Shown: piece after piece, positions 31,561 to 43,457 of the stretch
Layout of the letters: each line of letters opens with the position of its first letter
Position numbering within the stretch: position 1 is the first letter of the stretch
DNA from: Dichetophora obliterata
Lineage: Eukaryota; Arthropoda; Insecta; Diptera; Sciomyzidae
NCBI GenBank assembly: GCA_963920525.1
Contig: OY986438.1
Coordinates: 187,594,388 to 187,658,387, forward strand
DNA length: 64,000 bases
Direction of reading: 5' to 3'
The notes under the pieces: generated by a model
Database searches by the model: none
Told to the model about the DNA's origin: nothing
The model's input: the letters and a program-made list of their open reading frames with translations, nothing else
Program-made: the position numbers and the translations under genes

Positions 31561-32373
31561 CGTTTCATTGTCCTTATTCTAAAATAAATATAAAAAGTAT
31601 ACGACAACATTTGATGTTTGCAAATTAATATATAAGATATGGGGTTGTTTTCAATAAATTAGTATATCTATTTTCACACATTTTTCCTAATGTTTTACTC
31701 CTGTCATGTTGGCCGACCGACCCCCTTCTTGTTTTTATTTTTAAACTAGTACACTAACTACATTTGTTTTTTTTTTGTTGTTGTTTATGATTTCACTTTA
31801 TATTTGGGGTTTTTTGCTGATCTGTCATTGCTTCGGGTCAAGTATGTTTTTATTTCAGTTCTACAGAGTTTTGCTGAACAACTTTTAAGTTTTTAACAAT
31901 CTGAGTGAAAAGTAAAAAATCCAAAGGAGCAACTTTTTCTCCAAACATACAATTTTTCAGCGCTACACTCATGAATAAAGTTTGTGACACTGGCGTCCTT
32001 AAGATGCATCCAAGATGAAGTTTGCAAATATTTTTTTCTGTACAAAACTGAAATAATTTTTATGCCAAAAAAAGTCACAAAATAATGCTTAACAATATTT
32101 TTAGTGACTTTCTTCTTTCATTAGCTTTATAATTCTTTGTCCAAAAGTAATAAAAAATTCATTTTCTCAAATAAAAATTTTAAAGCTTGCTTTAAGGCCA
32201 CACCTTCGGATTTTTTTTATAATTATAAACAATTTCACAGAATGTAATATTTTTCTTGTATTAAGAAATTGTTAAAAATTATCTGGGCTTAAGCTGTTTT
32301 CTCTTACTGACATTCGTGTTATATTTTCTGAATTTTAGAAAAATAATTCTTTTTTTTTAAAATTTTATATATA
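31561..32373. other. Unannotated A+T-rich DNA
   Basis: No gene or family recognised. It may include decayed edges of the interspersed repeats on either side. Confidence 0.35.
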
Positions 32374-34000
32374 ACTAGCTGATATACCCGGTGTTACTCG
32401 GGAGTCTTTTATATAAACATTTTAACATACACTTCTCGATTAAATGTTTTTTAAAATTGGGAATAATGAAAAACATGTTGAATTTTATTTGAATTTTATT
32501 TTATTTAATTTTATTTATCCACCGTTTGCTAGGTAATTAAAAGATCATTGATCCAAAAAAGTTTAGGAAAATTTTTGTTGTTGGTGGTTCCATCTCTTGC
32601 GGTGAGCTAATTGAATTCAAAGAAGCGGTACGAAAAACAGATTTTTAAAATTAAAAAGAATTTTTATATTTCCTCAATCTTAAAGCAAGCACAATTACAT
32701 TTTCAACAAAATAAAAATTATGGTGGGACTCAATGCGTCCCTGAGATATTTACATTTTAACGTCTAAACAAAGATTTATATTAAAAAACATATTGAACTT
32801 TTTAACAAAAAAAAAAAAAATGTTAATGAAATATATTAAAAACATCAGAGTTATTGGCATTAAAAGTAAAAACTTTGATTTTCATATAATTTTTTTCTCA
32901 TCATTAGCTATCAATGTCTTATGAAAATTCGTCTTATCTGCTAGCTGCATAAGAACATCAGATATTCTTCTGTAAGCAGAAAATAGCGCCACCTGTCTTG
33001 TGGGGGGAGCGGGGAGGGGGGAGGGGATGGGGAGGCAAAATATAAGTAGATCACTATAAAGAAAATTTTATATCATCCAAAATGTTCGTAGTTACTTTAG
33101 ACACACAACTGCATTCTTAGAGATATATGGGGACGTTCAAACTATATAAAGAATTTTAACAAAAAACTAAGTTTTATTAATAGTCTGGTATGAAAAAATA
33201 GATTTTTAGCCATAACTTTGGATTGGAAAGAGATATTGGGGTAATTTTTTCACATAAATTATTTTTGAGACTTGACTTTTTTGTAAAAAATATAAAAACA
33301 ACATTTTGGAAAAAATAAATTTCGCGAAAAAAATCAAAGGGATGACAAAAACATCGCTTAGCTGGAAGAATTTTTGCAAATAAATGCTATGTCATATGAA
33401 AGGTAGCCAGATGTGCAATTTTTAATTGATTTCGTTTTTACAACAACAACAATTTTTGAGTCATTTTTTGAGTAAAAAGTCAATTTTTTGGACCTTTTTT
33501 GACATAATCATAAAACATATATACACTGACTTAACGGTACAGTTCAACCTATTTTTATGAAGTGATTTTATTGAACTTTTGAACAAAAAAATTTGAATGA
33601 AATATATTAATGGACAGAGGAGATATTTGCATCGAAAGACCAAACTTTGATTTTCATGTCGTTTTTTTCTCATTCTTAGGCAACGATGTTTTATGAAAAA
33701 GTCATTATACTGAAAATTTCTTCAATTTTGAAGATATGTGAATGTTTTTGATGTCAAAATAACAAAAATTTTTTAAAATTAAATACAAAAAATCTCCGAT
33801 ACTAAAAAGTTTTATAATAACAAAATTACCGTTAGTTGGAAAATTTCAGATGGGGCGTGGCAAAAACTAAGTATGTAACATTTTAAGTTAGAATGTACTT
33901 AATATGTATATTTAGTTTGAGCAAAATCCGTTGAGCCGTTTAGATTTGTATAAAGGTCAAACAAACAAACAAACAGAAAATGAGTTTTATTACTATAGAT
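32374..34000 (+). repeat. Interspersed repeat, copy C (long form)
   Basis: Begins ACTAGCTGATATACCCGG and ends with (AAAC)n followed by AGAAAATGAGTTTTATTACT and ATAGAT. The inner 33060-34000 matches copy D (45961-46929, inverted) closely, including blocks near 33470-33730. Copies A and B are distant relatives. The family is not identified. The minus frame 33461-33673 is shared with copy D but has no known motif. Confidence 0.75.
33001..33036 (+). other. G-run cluster (potential G-quadruplex)
   Basis: Five G tracts of four to six G separated by 1-3 bases, inside copy C and in otherwise A+T-rich DNA. It is the most G-rich stretch in the window. Absent from copy D, which has lost this region. 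Confidence 0.7.
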
Positions 34001-34902
34001 GAGAAGCAATAGGTGCTAGGTTCAAGCATAGAATGCTTTATTATTTTTCTCTCCGTGTTGAAAACCGAATACACTGAAAGAATTTCCTAACCGTCTTCTT
34101 CTCTTTCTTCCTCTTCATGGTCTACTTCATCTTCATCGCTCTTCAAACTTATGAACGCTTATGGCAAAGTATTTAATTTCAATAATTAACTTTTAATGGC
34201 ATAGGTCGATCTTCCTCGCTGCTCTGTTGTTAAACGCCAACTTGCAATGGCGCGCCGCCTGAAAACATGCCAAGCTTGGCAAAGCTTTCATAACAATGTT
34301 GCCATTACAACTGTTTGCAGTGTGTTTTCTACAGAATAGGAGACGCACGTTGGAATGAAGGGTTGCCATGATTACTTTGATCCTGTTTCCCTGGCATAAC
34401 ATTAATTGGCTTGTTACAAGTCTGTACAGCTCGCCATGGGCTTATGTATAAAGAAGAAAAAAAAAAACGAAATGTTGCTTGATTTATTGCTATAATATTG
34501 TGCATTAATTATCGTTTCAACTTAAATTTTTTTTTTAAACCATAGCTCTCTTTTTCAATTTTATTTGGATATGTTAATTGTTTTTTTTTTTGTTGGCAGA
34601 TGTATTCGGAATTTTTGTATGCACACTTTTTTCTTTTGTTCTGTTTTGTTTTGAAGTAGATTTTTTATATTTTAAAGTTGATTAAACTATAATATTAGCT
34701 GAGTTGTATGAAACATTGTTTCAGAGCTAAATTCTTAGCAGTGCTAATTGCAACAAATTGTATAAAAATGTGGCCAAACAAAACCACTTTGTAGTCATAC
34801 AATTCTGCTAAAAGTTAGCTTTAAGGTGATTGATATGAAATGTTAACTAATCTGACGGGATAATTAAGTAAATATATGTATAGTTTTTCATCTTTATAAA
34901 AT
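34001..34902. other. Unannotated DNA, locally GC richer
   Basis: The 34080-34440 stretch is less A+T rich. A short minus-strand acidic run (Glu/Asp, about 34090-34150) is bounded by stops. No gene call is justified. Confidence 0.3.
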
Positions 34903-35235
34903 ACTAGCTTAAACCCGGCGCGTTGCTGCCGCGGCCCCGTTGCCAAACGCGGATAAAATGTTATCAGTGAACTGTGTATGGAATTGTGGTGGAATACTGA
35001 ATTCCATGGATGTGCGACCTATAATTCAAAAGCTATTCGATATCGCAAATTTGGGTTGTATTGGAGGTGCCACGCCCCTTTGTCTAACTCCAATAAAATT
35101 TTATCAGTGAAACGCCACGAGTAAATTGTGGTCGAATACCGAATTCCGAGGCTGTGCGGCTTATAACTCCAAAGCTATTCGATAAAGCAAATTTGGTTTG
35201 TATGGAAGGTGCCACGCCCACTGATTAATACAAAT
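34903..35235 (+). repeat. ACCCGGCGCG-type repeat with 140-bp tandem duplication
   Basis: Starts ACTAGCTTAAACCCGGCGCG, resembling the start of copy C (ACTAGCTGATATACCCGG). ATAAAAT.TTATCAGTGAA occurs at 34953 and 35093, and each unit ends with GGAGGTGCCACGCCC or GGAAGGTGCCACGCCC. No coding sequence. Confidence 0.65.
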
Positions 35236-36340
35236 AGAAATAAAACATGTTGTCACGAACTTAAGGAATGTAAGACATGAAGACAATTACAAGTAAGTGG
35301 AAAAACATAACTTGAGCTCATTGTTCTTCATAAAAATTACTCAGATGAACATCTAAGCAAATTTCCGTTTTTTAAAATTTCCGTTTAAAAAATTGTTGTT
35401 TTTTAACCAAATAGATTTAGGTTTAAAGGAAAGTGAAGGGAGATATTGCCTTATTTCCTTATTTCCTTTACCCTTTCAGACAGGGATGCATCGATTAAGC
35501 AAGCTACTTTCGGTTTTGATATCTTCACTTTTATTTCACAAACAGATTAAAATGTATTGTTTGCGTTGATTATTACTTATTGCTCTACATTTGACCGTTG
35601 TTAAAAATTAAATTTTCCCGAAAATTGCTCGTCGTAGTTCATTCGTATTATGTAGGGGAGAGTAGGAAGATGGGAGAGTGTTAAAAATCTCTAGAGCTTA
35701 AAATACACTTCGTGGTTAGAGGATTTGCATAAAATCAAAAATTATTGACAGTTTTTGCCTGTTGGCCAAAAAAAAAAACTGGTTTTTGGAGTTTTCAAAA
35801 ATCGTGGGGAGTTGTGAAGCACTACTAAAAATCGCAGAAAATTTAATTTTTTGGTAAAAATTCTTTATTAGAATTGGAGAAAATGATAAATTATTATAGT
35901 TATTATATACTAGAGTTAAAATATTTAAGTAAAAAAAAATTTATTATAACACGTTTTTAAAACGAACTAAAAAGTACAAAATTATTTCTCATAGAGTAGG
36001 GCCTTTTAGTTCCCCTAATGCTATAGAAGATAGTAAGGAGTGTTATTGTAGTACGTTAGTAAACAAATTATTTCTTCACTTAGGTCCCTTGACTGTCAGG
36101 ATAGAAGTCCTTGCATGGATGATAGATTCACGTTTGCTAATATTAGCGATGCAGGCTTATTATTTGTTATATTACAATTTTTTTGCTTAAATAATTATTT
36201 TCTGATTTTTAGTCTTTGTCAAAAACTTTAAGAATTCTAATTTTCAAAAATTCACCACTGAAAGTGACAAAATAGTTTGTTCAAGAAACGGAAATAGTTT
36301 TATAAATATTTAAAATGAAACAAAAAAAAAACAGGAAAAA
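35236..36340. other. Unannotated A+T-rich DNA
   Basis: No recognisable feature. Confidence 0.35.
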
Positions 36341-36660
36341 ATTCATTGAAATTGTTTAGGCTCGAACTCACAACCTCACGATTATAAAGTAATCGCCCTG
36401 TGCTCTGAGCTGCAGAACTCACAAAGAAATATATTCTTAATAGCAATCAATCAAACTACTTTTTTATCAAATGAATAAAAAATTTTTAGTTAAACTACTT
36501 TTTACAATTTTTTCACCCTCATGGTGAATTTTTCAAAATTTGAAATTGTTTCATAAAAAAAAACAAAAAATCCGTCAAATTTGTTGAGGCTCGAACTTAC
36601 TACCTTGTGGCTATAAATCAATCGCTTTAAGCTTTGAGCCACAGAACTCACACCAAAACT
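36341..36660 (-). repeat. Tandem pair of tRNA-like sequences
   Basis: Two related blocks 229 bp apart (GGCTCGAACT at 36358 and 36587). On the minus strand each has a box A-like GTGGCTCAAAGC (clearer in the right block) and a box B-like AGTTCGAGCCT about 45 bp later, preceded by poly-A-rich DNA. They look like SINE heads or tRNA pseudogenes. Neither forms a credible complete tRNA. Confidence 0.5.
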
Positions 36661-38785
36661 TTTTTAAATGAGGTATTAAATTCACTTCAGCTGTGAATTT
36701 TTGGTATATAAAAATGTCAATGAGCTTTTAAGTATTTTTGTTTGATTTTTATCATGTATGTATGTATGCATGTATTAAATATTTTCGCAGAAAATAAGTG
36801 ATTATTATGATGTCATGCAGTTCTAAGCTACAAGTTTAGTTTTAAAACTCTAGCTCATCGGGAATTTGGTTAAAAATTAATTTCAATTAAGGTACAGACA
36901 TGAAATGAAGCTAATAAAAACGTGTTAAAAATGGAAAAAAAATTTAATTTTGAAGTTTTCTTAAAGTTTTCGTAGTTTCTCATTAATTTTTCATAGTTCT
37001 TTCAAAGTTTTCGCATAGTTTTCAAAGTTTTCTAATTTTTTTATAGTTTTCTAAATTTCATAATAGATTTCATAATTATCTTATACTTTTAATATTTGTC
37101 AACTCCCCAAGTTAAAAAGTGTATTTTTCGTAATGGAATACATAGAAAAAAAAAACAAAATATATTGAAGAAAATCCTTGAAATTGCACTAAACGTTTGA
37201 ATTTTTTACAAATAATACGTGATACGCGTGTGAAATACCATTTCAGATTGACATATGACATTAATATGACATTTATCGTGCTTCACATCTCCCCACTTGA
37301 TGTGCTTCATTTCACCCCATTCACTACTATTTTAAAACTCTCACCGCTTCAGTATCACATCGATTGTTTTTCCATAAATTCTTTTGAACGTCGAAAGCCT
37401 AAACATTGTTGACTATTTTGTGTGTACTCACCTTTTCGATTAACTTAAAAATGTTTATGAAAATGCCACAAGCACGAATGCTCAAAAAAATTTTCAACAA
37501 TATGTTGAACACAATGTCTGTAGAGAAACGAAAAAGTGTGCTATCGGGACGAGTGCTAGTACAAAACCAATGTTGCCTTTCACCATTTACCCCTAGATTG
37601 GCTTTCAAATTCCCCAAAAATTCCCTTAAATTTTTTTTTTAAAAGTACAAAAATTTCATAGGGGGCAAATGAAAAGTAATGCAACAGCAATGCAAGACTA
37701 TGTCTGTATTTAAAGGGCTGAGCTGTTCGAAGTCTTTAACAAGGGCTAAAAGTTGCTTCATAGTTCTCAATTGTCCAATGTGAAATTGACCTTAAAATTA
37801 AGTCTTATTTTTGAAATGAAAAAGTCTTCCTCACTTTTTGATATATTTTTCGGCATATATTTTTTGCATACTTGCTTTGTTTTTAATTTTACACAAAATT
37901 TGCGAAGCAAGTTTACAGTGCTGCCAATTAAACTGTTTTCATAAAGTGTTTCTAAAATACCCAAGAAGAAAGTATTTCTTCTTTTCTTAAATTTTTAGGA
38001 TAATTTTTAGGAAAAGTAAAAAAACTTTATTTCAAAGGTCAATTTCTATGCCCCTAAAAATCCTCTAAAAAACATTAAATCTCCCTAAAAAAACCCCTAA
38101 AGATTCATTACCCCTAAAATCTCTCAACACAGTTAAAAAACCACTAAATAAGTCTATCAGGAAATCCCCTGACCAGGCAACATTGTACAAAACTTAGATA
38201 TTAGGTGAAAAAATGTTGACCTTAGGTAAGAGCGATAAAAACCACTGCTAAGCGACATCCGTGGCCGTGCTTCGCACTCCCCATGTTTCAAAACTACCCA
38301 CTCTCCCCTACTTAAATACTTTTTAATAATTTCATATCGAATTAAGTGCTAACACAGTTTTAAATTTATCCAAAATTAGTCATGTCTTTTTCAATTTTTC
38401 TAAGCAAAAAAACACAATATATGTGAAATATACGGGGTTTTGTAAAGGATAAGTAGAGCATCATTATTGTTTAAACTGAAGGTGGTCCGCAGCTGGCAGC
38501 ACAACTCAAGCACTTTTTATCCGATCAACTTTAAATATCACTAAGTTATTAACATTTATATCGCTCATTTCGTGCAAAACTGTCACAACTCAAAATTTAT
38601 TATTTTTCAGGAGAGCCGTACGAAATTTTGAAATGACATCACGACCATTAATTGTAAAGGTATACTGAAAATTGTTAAGAATGTTTGTAGGCCATTATTA
38701 TATTTTCTACCAAAAATATGATAAAATTTTCATTTTGCGTCAACAGTGAATTTTTAGTTGTGACATGATTGCTACAAAAATTCAT
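36661..38785. other. Unannotated A+T-rich DNA
   Basis: CCCTAAAA-type words cluster at 38045-38120 between ACAGTGCTGCC (37916) and an inverted GGCAACATTGT (38172), a possible but unproven small hAT-type MITE. Frames at 37197-37964 show nothing recognisable. Confidence 0.35.
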
Positions 38786-39691
38786 TAAGGGTATTCACTT
38801 CAGCGCTGAAATTGGCGAAATGCTGAAATTTACGAAAACTTCAGTGCACTTGTTATTGAGTGCGAGTCATTGTGAATATGATAATTTCGATAATAAGAAG
38901 GCAATATGATAATTTCTAACAATTCCTGCCTTAAAGCTGATGCAATGTCTGCGAGTAAGAACAAAAGTATGTGTTGAGGAAATTTGACTCGGTTGAAATA
39001 ATTTCCTGGCGTCTAAATTTAAATACCAAAATAGTTGAAGGCGCCGTGATAGTGGCTTTGAATATGAAGACAGAAGGCGTGTGCTAGTTCTTATTCCAAT
39101 ATCTTCGTTTTTTATTCAAGTTCTAGTTCAACATTTCAATATTAAAATTCTATTATAAAATAAATGATTACAAATAGTTAAGGTATACAAATAATATAAA
39201 TAGCTACTTATGGTTTTGACACCAATAGATAAATTTAGCTGGTCACAAATCTGTTCCTGTTAACGTTTTTTTTAGTCCTCGTTGCAAAAATGGAGAATTT
39301 TCCGCGTGTTTTAAAGCACAAATATTTCAGTGATACCAACCAACTATATCAAATTTTATTAATAAGTATTCAGTGGTTAGGGAACAGATTTGTGACGGTA
39401 TGCTTAAGTGATACCAATCGATAAATGAAATATGATTTTTGCAACAGTATGATTAATTCTATTTTAGCTGAGTGGCAGTCATTTTATATATCTGTGTATT
39501 AATCTGTGTTTTACAAAATATGAACAAAATTATTTGTTTTGGTAGCAGGTGCACTAACGAAATGAAGCAATGGTGATTTAAAGTTTGACAGATGTATGTG
39601 TAACAAACGAAACATTACAAATGGATCGCTCACTTCAACTCGTCGAAAATTTCCAATTTCTGAAATTTCAACATTGAAGTGAATACCCCTA
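38786..39691. mobile_element. Inverted-repeat element, TAGGGGTATTCAC family, copy 1
   Basis: The left end TAAGGGTATTCACTTCA and the right end (inverted) TAGGGGTATTCACTTCAA both continue into GAAATT-rich sequence. A 906-bp non-coding interior. No convincing octamer duplication. The terminal sequence is shared with 42618-42885. Confidence 0.62.
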
Positions 39692-39948
39692 TTTTAAAAA
39701 ATGTTTCATTTTGAGTTGTGACAATTTTGCTACAATATGATAACATACTTTTGAGTTAGACAAATGTCACGTTTTGAGTTGATACGTTATTACCACAAAG
39801 AAATATTAGGTTACTTGCTTGGATTTTTATTTAAAAAAATAGTTTATGATATAATAAGTCCATGTTGTTGAAAAATAGTGCGGAAACACAGATATTTAAA
39901 AAAAAAAATCGTGAAACTTTATTATATCGTAAAGTAGACAGAATGAAG

Positions 39949-41030
39949 TTATTTATGGAACAATATATCGTGCAGATGGCCGCCGCGGCTTTGCTGGCAT
40001 ACACGCGATCTTTTAATGAAATTTTCAATGACCGTTTTGCATAAATGCTGCGGTATTTCATTAATGCAGCGTCCAATTTCCTCTTTTAAGGCTTGAGTCG
40101 TCGGCAGCTTAATTCGCGTAAACCATCGACTTCAAAAAACCCCAAAGAAAAAAATCTAATGGTGTTAAATCGCACGATCTAGGCGGCCAATTCTGATCTC
40201 CAAAACGCGAAATAATACGACCGGGAAATGACTGATGCAGCAATTGAATTGTTTCTCTGGCTGTATGACATGTGGCGCCGTCTTGTTGGAACCACATGCC
40301 CTCCACATTCATTTCTTCAATTCTAGGCAAGGAAAAACTGGTTATCATTTCACGATACCGAACACCATTGACTGTTTGCGCTTGACCTGCCTTATTTTCA
40401 TAAAAAAAAGGTCCAATGATTCCTCCAGCCCAAAAACCACACCACACAGTGACACGTTGAGGATGCATTTGCTTCTCGTGAATCACTCGAGTATTTTCCT
40501 CACCCCAAATGCGAAAATTCTGCCTATTGACGAAGCCATCAAGATGGAAATGGGCCTCGTCACTGAAGATGATTTCAGTGGCAAAATCAGCATTTCCATG
40601 TTGTCTCTCCAATACCCAATTAACGAACTCCCTTCGCTGTCATGGCTGGGTCAGCTGGCTTCAGTTCCTGAGTCAATTGAATTTTGTATGCATGAAGATG
40701 CAAATCTTTCGTCAAAATTCGCTGCATAGTGGATTTGGAGACACCAATTTGCTGAGCTCGGTGTCGAATTGAGGTGGATGGAGTTTGAGCGACATCATCA
40801 CGTACAGCTGCGAGATTTTCGGTCGATCGACCTGGTCGAAGGCGCGTTGTTGTCTTTACATCGCTAACAGACCCAGTTTCGGCAAATTTATCCATTAATC
40901 TCTTTACAGTTGACTCTTTTGGAGCATTATTGTGACTCCAAATTGATCGCAATTTGCGAACTGTAGCCGCAAAACTTTCACCATTTTGGCAAAGCAAAAA
41001 TAAAATGTAATTCTTAGAAACTTTTTTTTG
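39949..41030 (-). pseudogene. Mariner-type transposase, frameshifted
   Basis: Minus-strand translation in three frames gives an almost complete transposase. N-terminal region QNGESFAATVRKLRSIW and KRLMDKFAETGSVSDV, second helix-turn-helix GVSKSTMQRILTKDLHLHAY. Then, after a one-base shift near 40645, IIFSDEAHFHLDG (first Asp), FQQDGATCHTA (second Asp) and RSCDLTPLDFFLWGFLK (third Asp, 36 residues after the second by count). After another shift near 40112, PTTQALKEEIG and GGHLHDILFHK to TAA at 39949-39951. Its C-terminus resembles that of the miniature element at 20837. Inverted ends were not found. Confidence 0.85.
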
Positions 41031-41193
41031 ATATATCAAAGAACTAATAGTGCGTTTACACCAAACCCTCAGAAAGTGTTTTGAGCATTTATCGCGTTTA
41101 AGAGCCAAAACACGACTTATTTTAAGTGTTTTACCATACATTATTTAAAACACCTCACAGCGCATTTTATTATAAAACACCATTAAAACACTA

Positions 41194-41838
41194 GCTGCGT
41201 TCCATTCGCTTCAAAAAAATCCAGATTATTTTTTTTACATGCAAAGCAAAAACAAAAAAAATAATCTTATAACAAATTGGATTATTTTTGCTGTCCATAT
41301 AAAATTGTGATATAGCCTTTAAATAATTTGAAACACAGGTGCCGCATCTGTATATTTTTATGAGCTATCATTTAATTTTTTGAATTATTTGTTTGTTTGA
41401 TACAATGACTATTAGGTAGCCATGACAGCTACCTATTTTCTCACGAGCTGCGACCATCGAATGTTAAACAAAAGAAAACAAAACAAACCGCGTGTGTCAC
41501 ACACATTGGACGTATTCAGCTGAGCCGTCAATTGCACTTAAATTATTTATATGAATGCATAATATTAATAATTAAATTAAATAATTTACAATTTTTCTGA
41601 CGTTTAGAGTAAAACACATTCAGAGAAAAACATCGTTCACTAAGGTATCGCGACCATAACAGTTCACAACAATTTTGAACGACACACGTTCTCATGACAC
41701 CTAATAGTTATTGTATCATGATTGTTTGTTTGAATTTAATTTTGACTACAACAGTAGTGCCCTCTATGAGTCGTTTTTCTTGCCCTTCTTTTGAAAAAAA
41801 TTGTTATCGCGATTATATTAAGGCAAAAGGAACGCAGC
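41194..41838. mobile_element. MITE with GCTGCGTTCC inverted repeats
   Basis: GCTGCGTTCC at both ends, each next to TA (41192-41193, 41839-41840). The terminal GCTGCGTT is shared with the right end of 3924-4165. Interior non-coding. It lies directly beside the mariner relic. Confidence 0.55.
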
Positions 41839-41839
41839 T

Positions 41840-42126
41840 ATTGTAAAGGTCGAAACATATGGTAAAAATTAAAGCTGGCAACTCCTCAAGTGTCAAAGCT
41901 TAATTTTTTCACGAAAATGAATAAAATAAAAGCAAAAATGGAACAGTAAGAAAACATAAAAGCCAAAATAAAACGTGAAAAAGGCGGTGTCAACAGTCGT
42001 GTTTTGAGATAAAATACAATAGCGATAAAACGTGTTTTCGTTGCGGTGTAAATGTTTGCAAGCGCCTTATACAAACAACGGTTTGTCTTTGACCTAAAAG
42101 GAAAAGAATAGGTTTTTTGGGAAAGC
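41840..42126. other. Unannotated spacer
   Basis: Nothing recognised between the MITE and SINE B. Confidence 0.3.
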
Positions 42127-42416
42127 ATTGATCAGAAGCATAAGTGAATTATTAATTAGGCAGAACAAACGAGAAAGACAATTTGAATCGCTTATAACCG
42201 AGGCTAGTGTTATGCCTTAACCTCGGTAAGAATTTCCAGCCCTCAGTTGTTCCTGTTCTTTTAATTCCATATTTTCCACAATTTAGTTGTGGATTTGTTG
42301 TTTTATTAGTTCTTAAATGTAGTAAAGAACAAAGAAAGCGAAAAGAACCATGTCCGAATTGGAACCGGGGACCTCTGTCTTGATAGTCTAGCGCACTCTT
42401 TACTAGACTACAAAGG
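42127..42416 (-). mobile_element. SINE family B, copy 2 (tRNA-related)
   Basis: Matches 13941-14246 over its whole length with scattered differences. On the minus strand the head reads TTTGTAGTCTAGTAAAGAG (box A-like TAGTCTAGT) followed by a box B-like CCGGTTCCAATTC. Same orientation as copy 1. Confidence 0.7.
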
Positions 42417-42617
42417 CTGACAACTCGGGTTGAGCTCAAACTTAGTTTTTCATATTTTACGACACGCCTCAGCTACTACATGAATGATGGATGAAAAACA
42501 AGGACGTCAATAGTTATCTACAATTATCCAAGTAAAAATTGGCTGGGTTTCGAAAATTTTATAAATTTTCGAAATTTTCGATGAGCATGAAATTCAATGT
42601 ATTGTGTGCCTATAGAT

Positions 42618-42885
42618 TATGGGTATGCACGATTCAGTGCACTTGCCAGTGCAATTCAGGACTTGAGGACTTGTGCAGTTAGGTTTTTGTGAAGACACCA
42701 CCATCACTATTTCATAGCTGTTAAAATTGTTCAATGCACACAAGTGCACAACTGCTCAAGTACTCAAGTTTCAGGCAATAGTAGAAAAGCATTTGTGCAT
42801 ATTTTTTACGTACGTGTGTTTTTCTTTGTCAAGGAATCAAGTCCTCAACTGCACTGACAAGTGCATGGAATTGTGAATACCCCTA
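42618..42885. mobile_element. MITE, TAGGGGTATTCAC family, copy 2
   Basis: 268 bp with long imperfect inverted repeats (about 50 bp): left TATGGGTATGCACGATTCA, right (inverted) TAGGGGTATTCACAATTCC, continuing TGCACTTG.CAGTGCA and GAGGACTTGA on both. The interior is rich in GTGCA words and non-coding. Confidence 0.8.
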
Positions 42886-43422
42886 ATGATCTAGACATAA
42901 ACTTTATATGCTAATCTTAATTTTAAACTTTAGCTTTCGAAAACTATTTATCTATGAACTATTTTTCTGTGATGCACTAAAATCATTCTCTGGCAATTTC
43001 AAGCTTATAAAAGAAAACCGTGAAAAACTGTTATTTTTTAAAATTAAAATCATTATTTGTGCATGCTTGATAAACAAGAACCTTACCACTACTTCCTGTC
43101 AACCAAAACGCAGACTAGTTTGCGGCCACCAAAGCATGAAGTCGCTAGTCTGTGGAGTTTTTTTATCGCTTGATAACTAAGTTCAATTCTTTTTGCACCA
43201 CCGTGCATGTCCTGATACAAGTCTGGCTGTCCTTATAGCTGTTGGTTTGTTTGTGAGTTTGTCTGTCTTTGCAACTCTTTATAATTTCTCTGTCTGCGCT
43301 GCAAGGATCAATCGAGCATTTTCATTTCGTTATCCGTTCAAAACAAAATCCAGCAAGAAAGTTTTGATTTTTATTGTATTTTTAATGTTGCTGTTTTGTT
43401 TTTCACGTTGCTTTTGTTGCTC

Positions 43423-43457
<35 letters not shown>

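Noticed and set aside
34090..34150. Acidic Glu/Asp-rich minus-strand run resembling a protein C-terminus
   Set aside because: It is bounded by stops within about 25 codons and has no upstream open frame.
37916..38182. Possible hAT MITE with ACAGTGCTGCC / GGCAACATTGT ends
   Set aside because: Ends match poorly and no 8-bp duplication is present.
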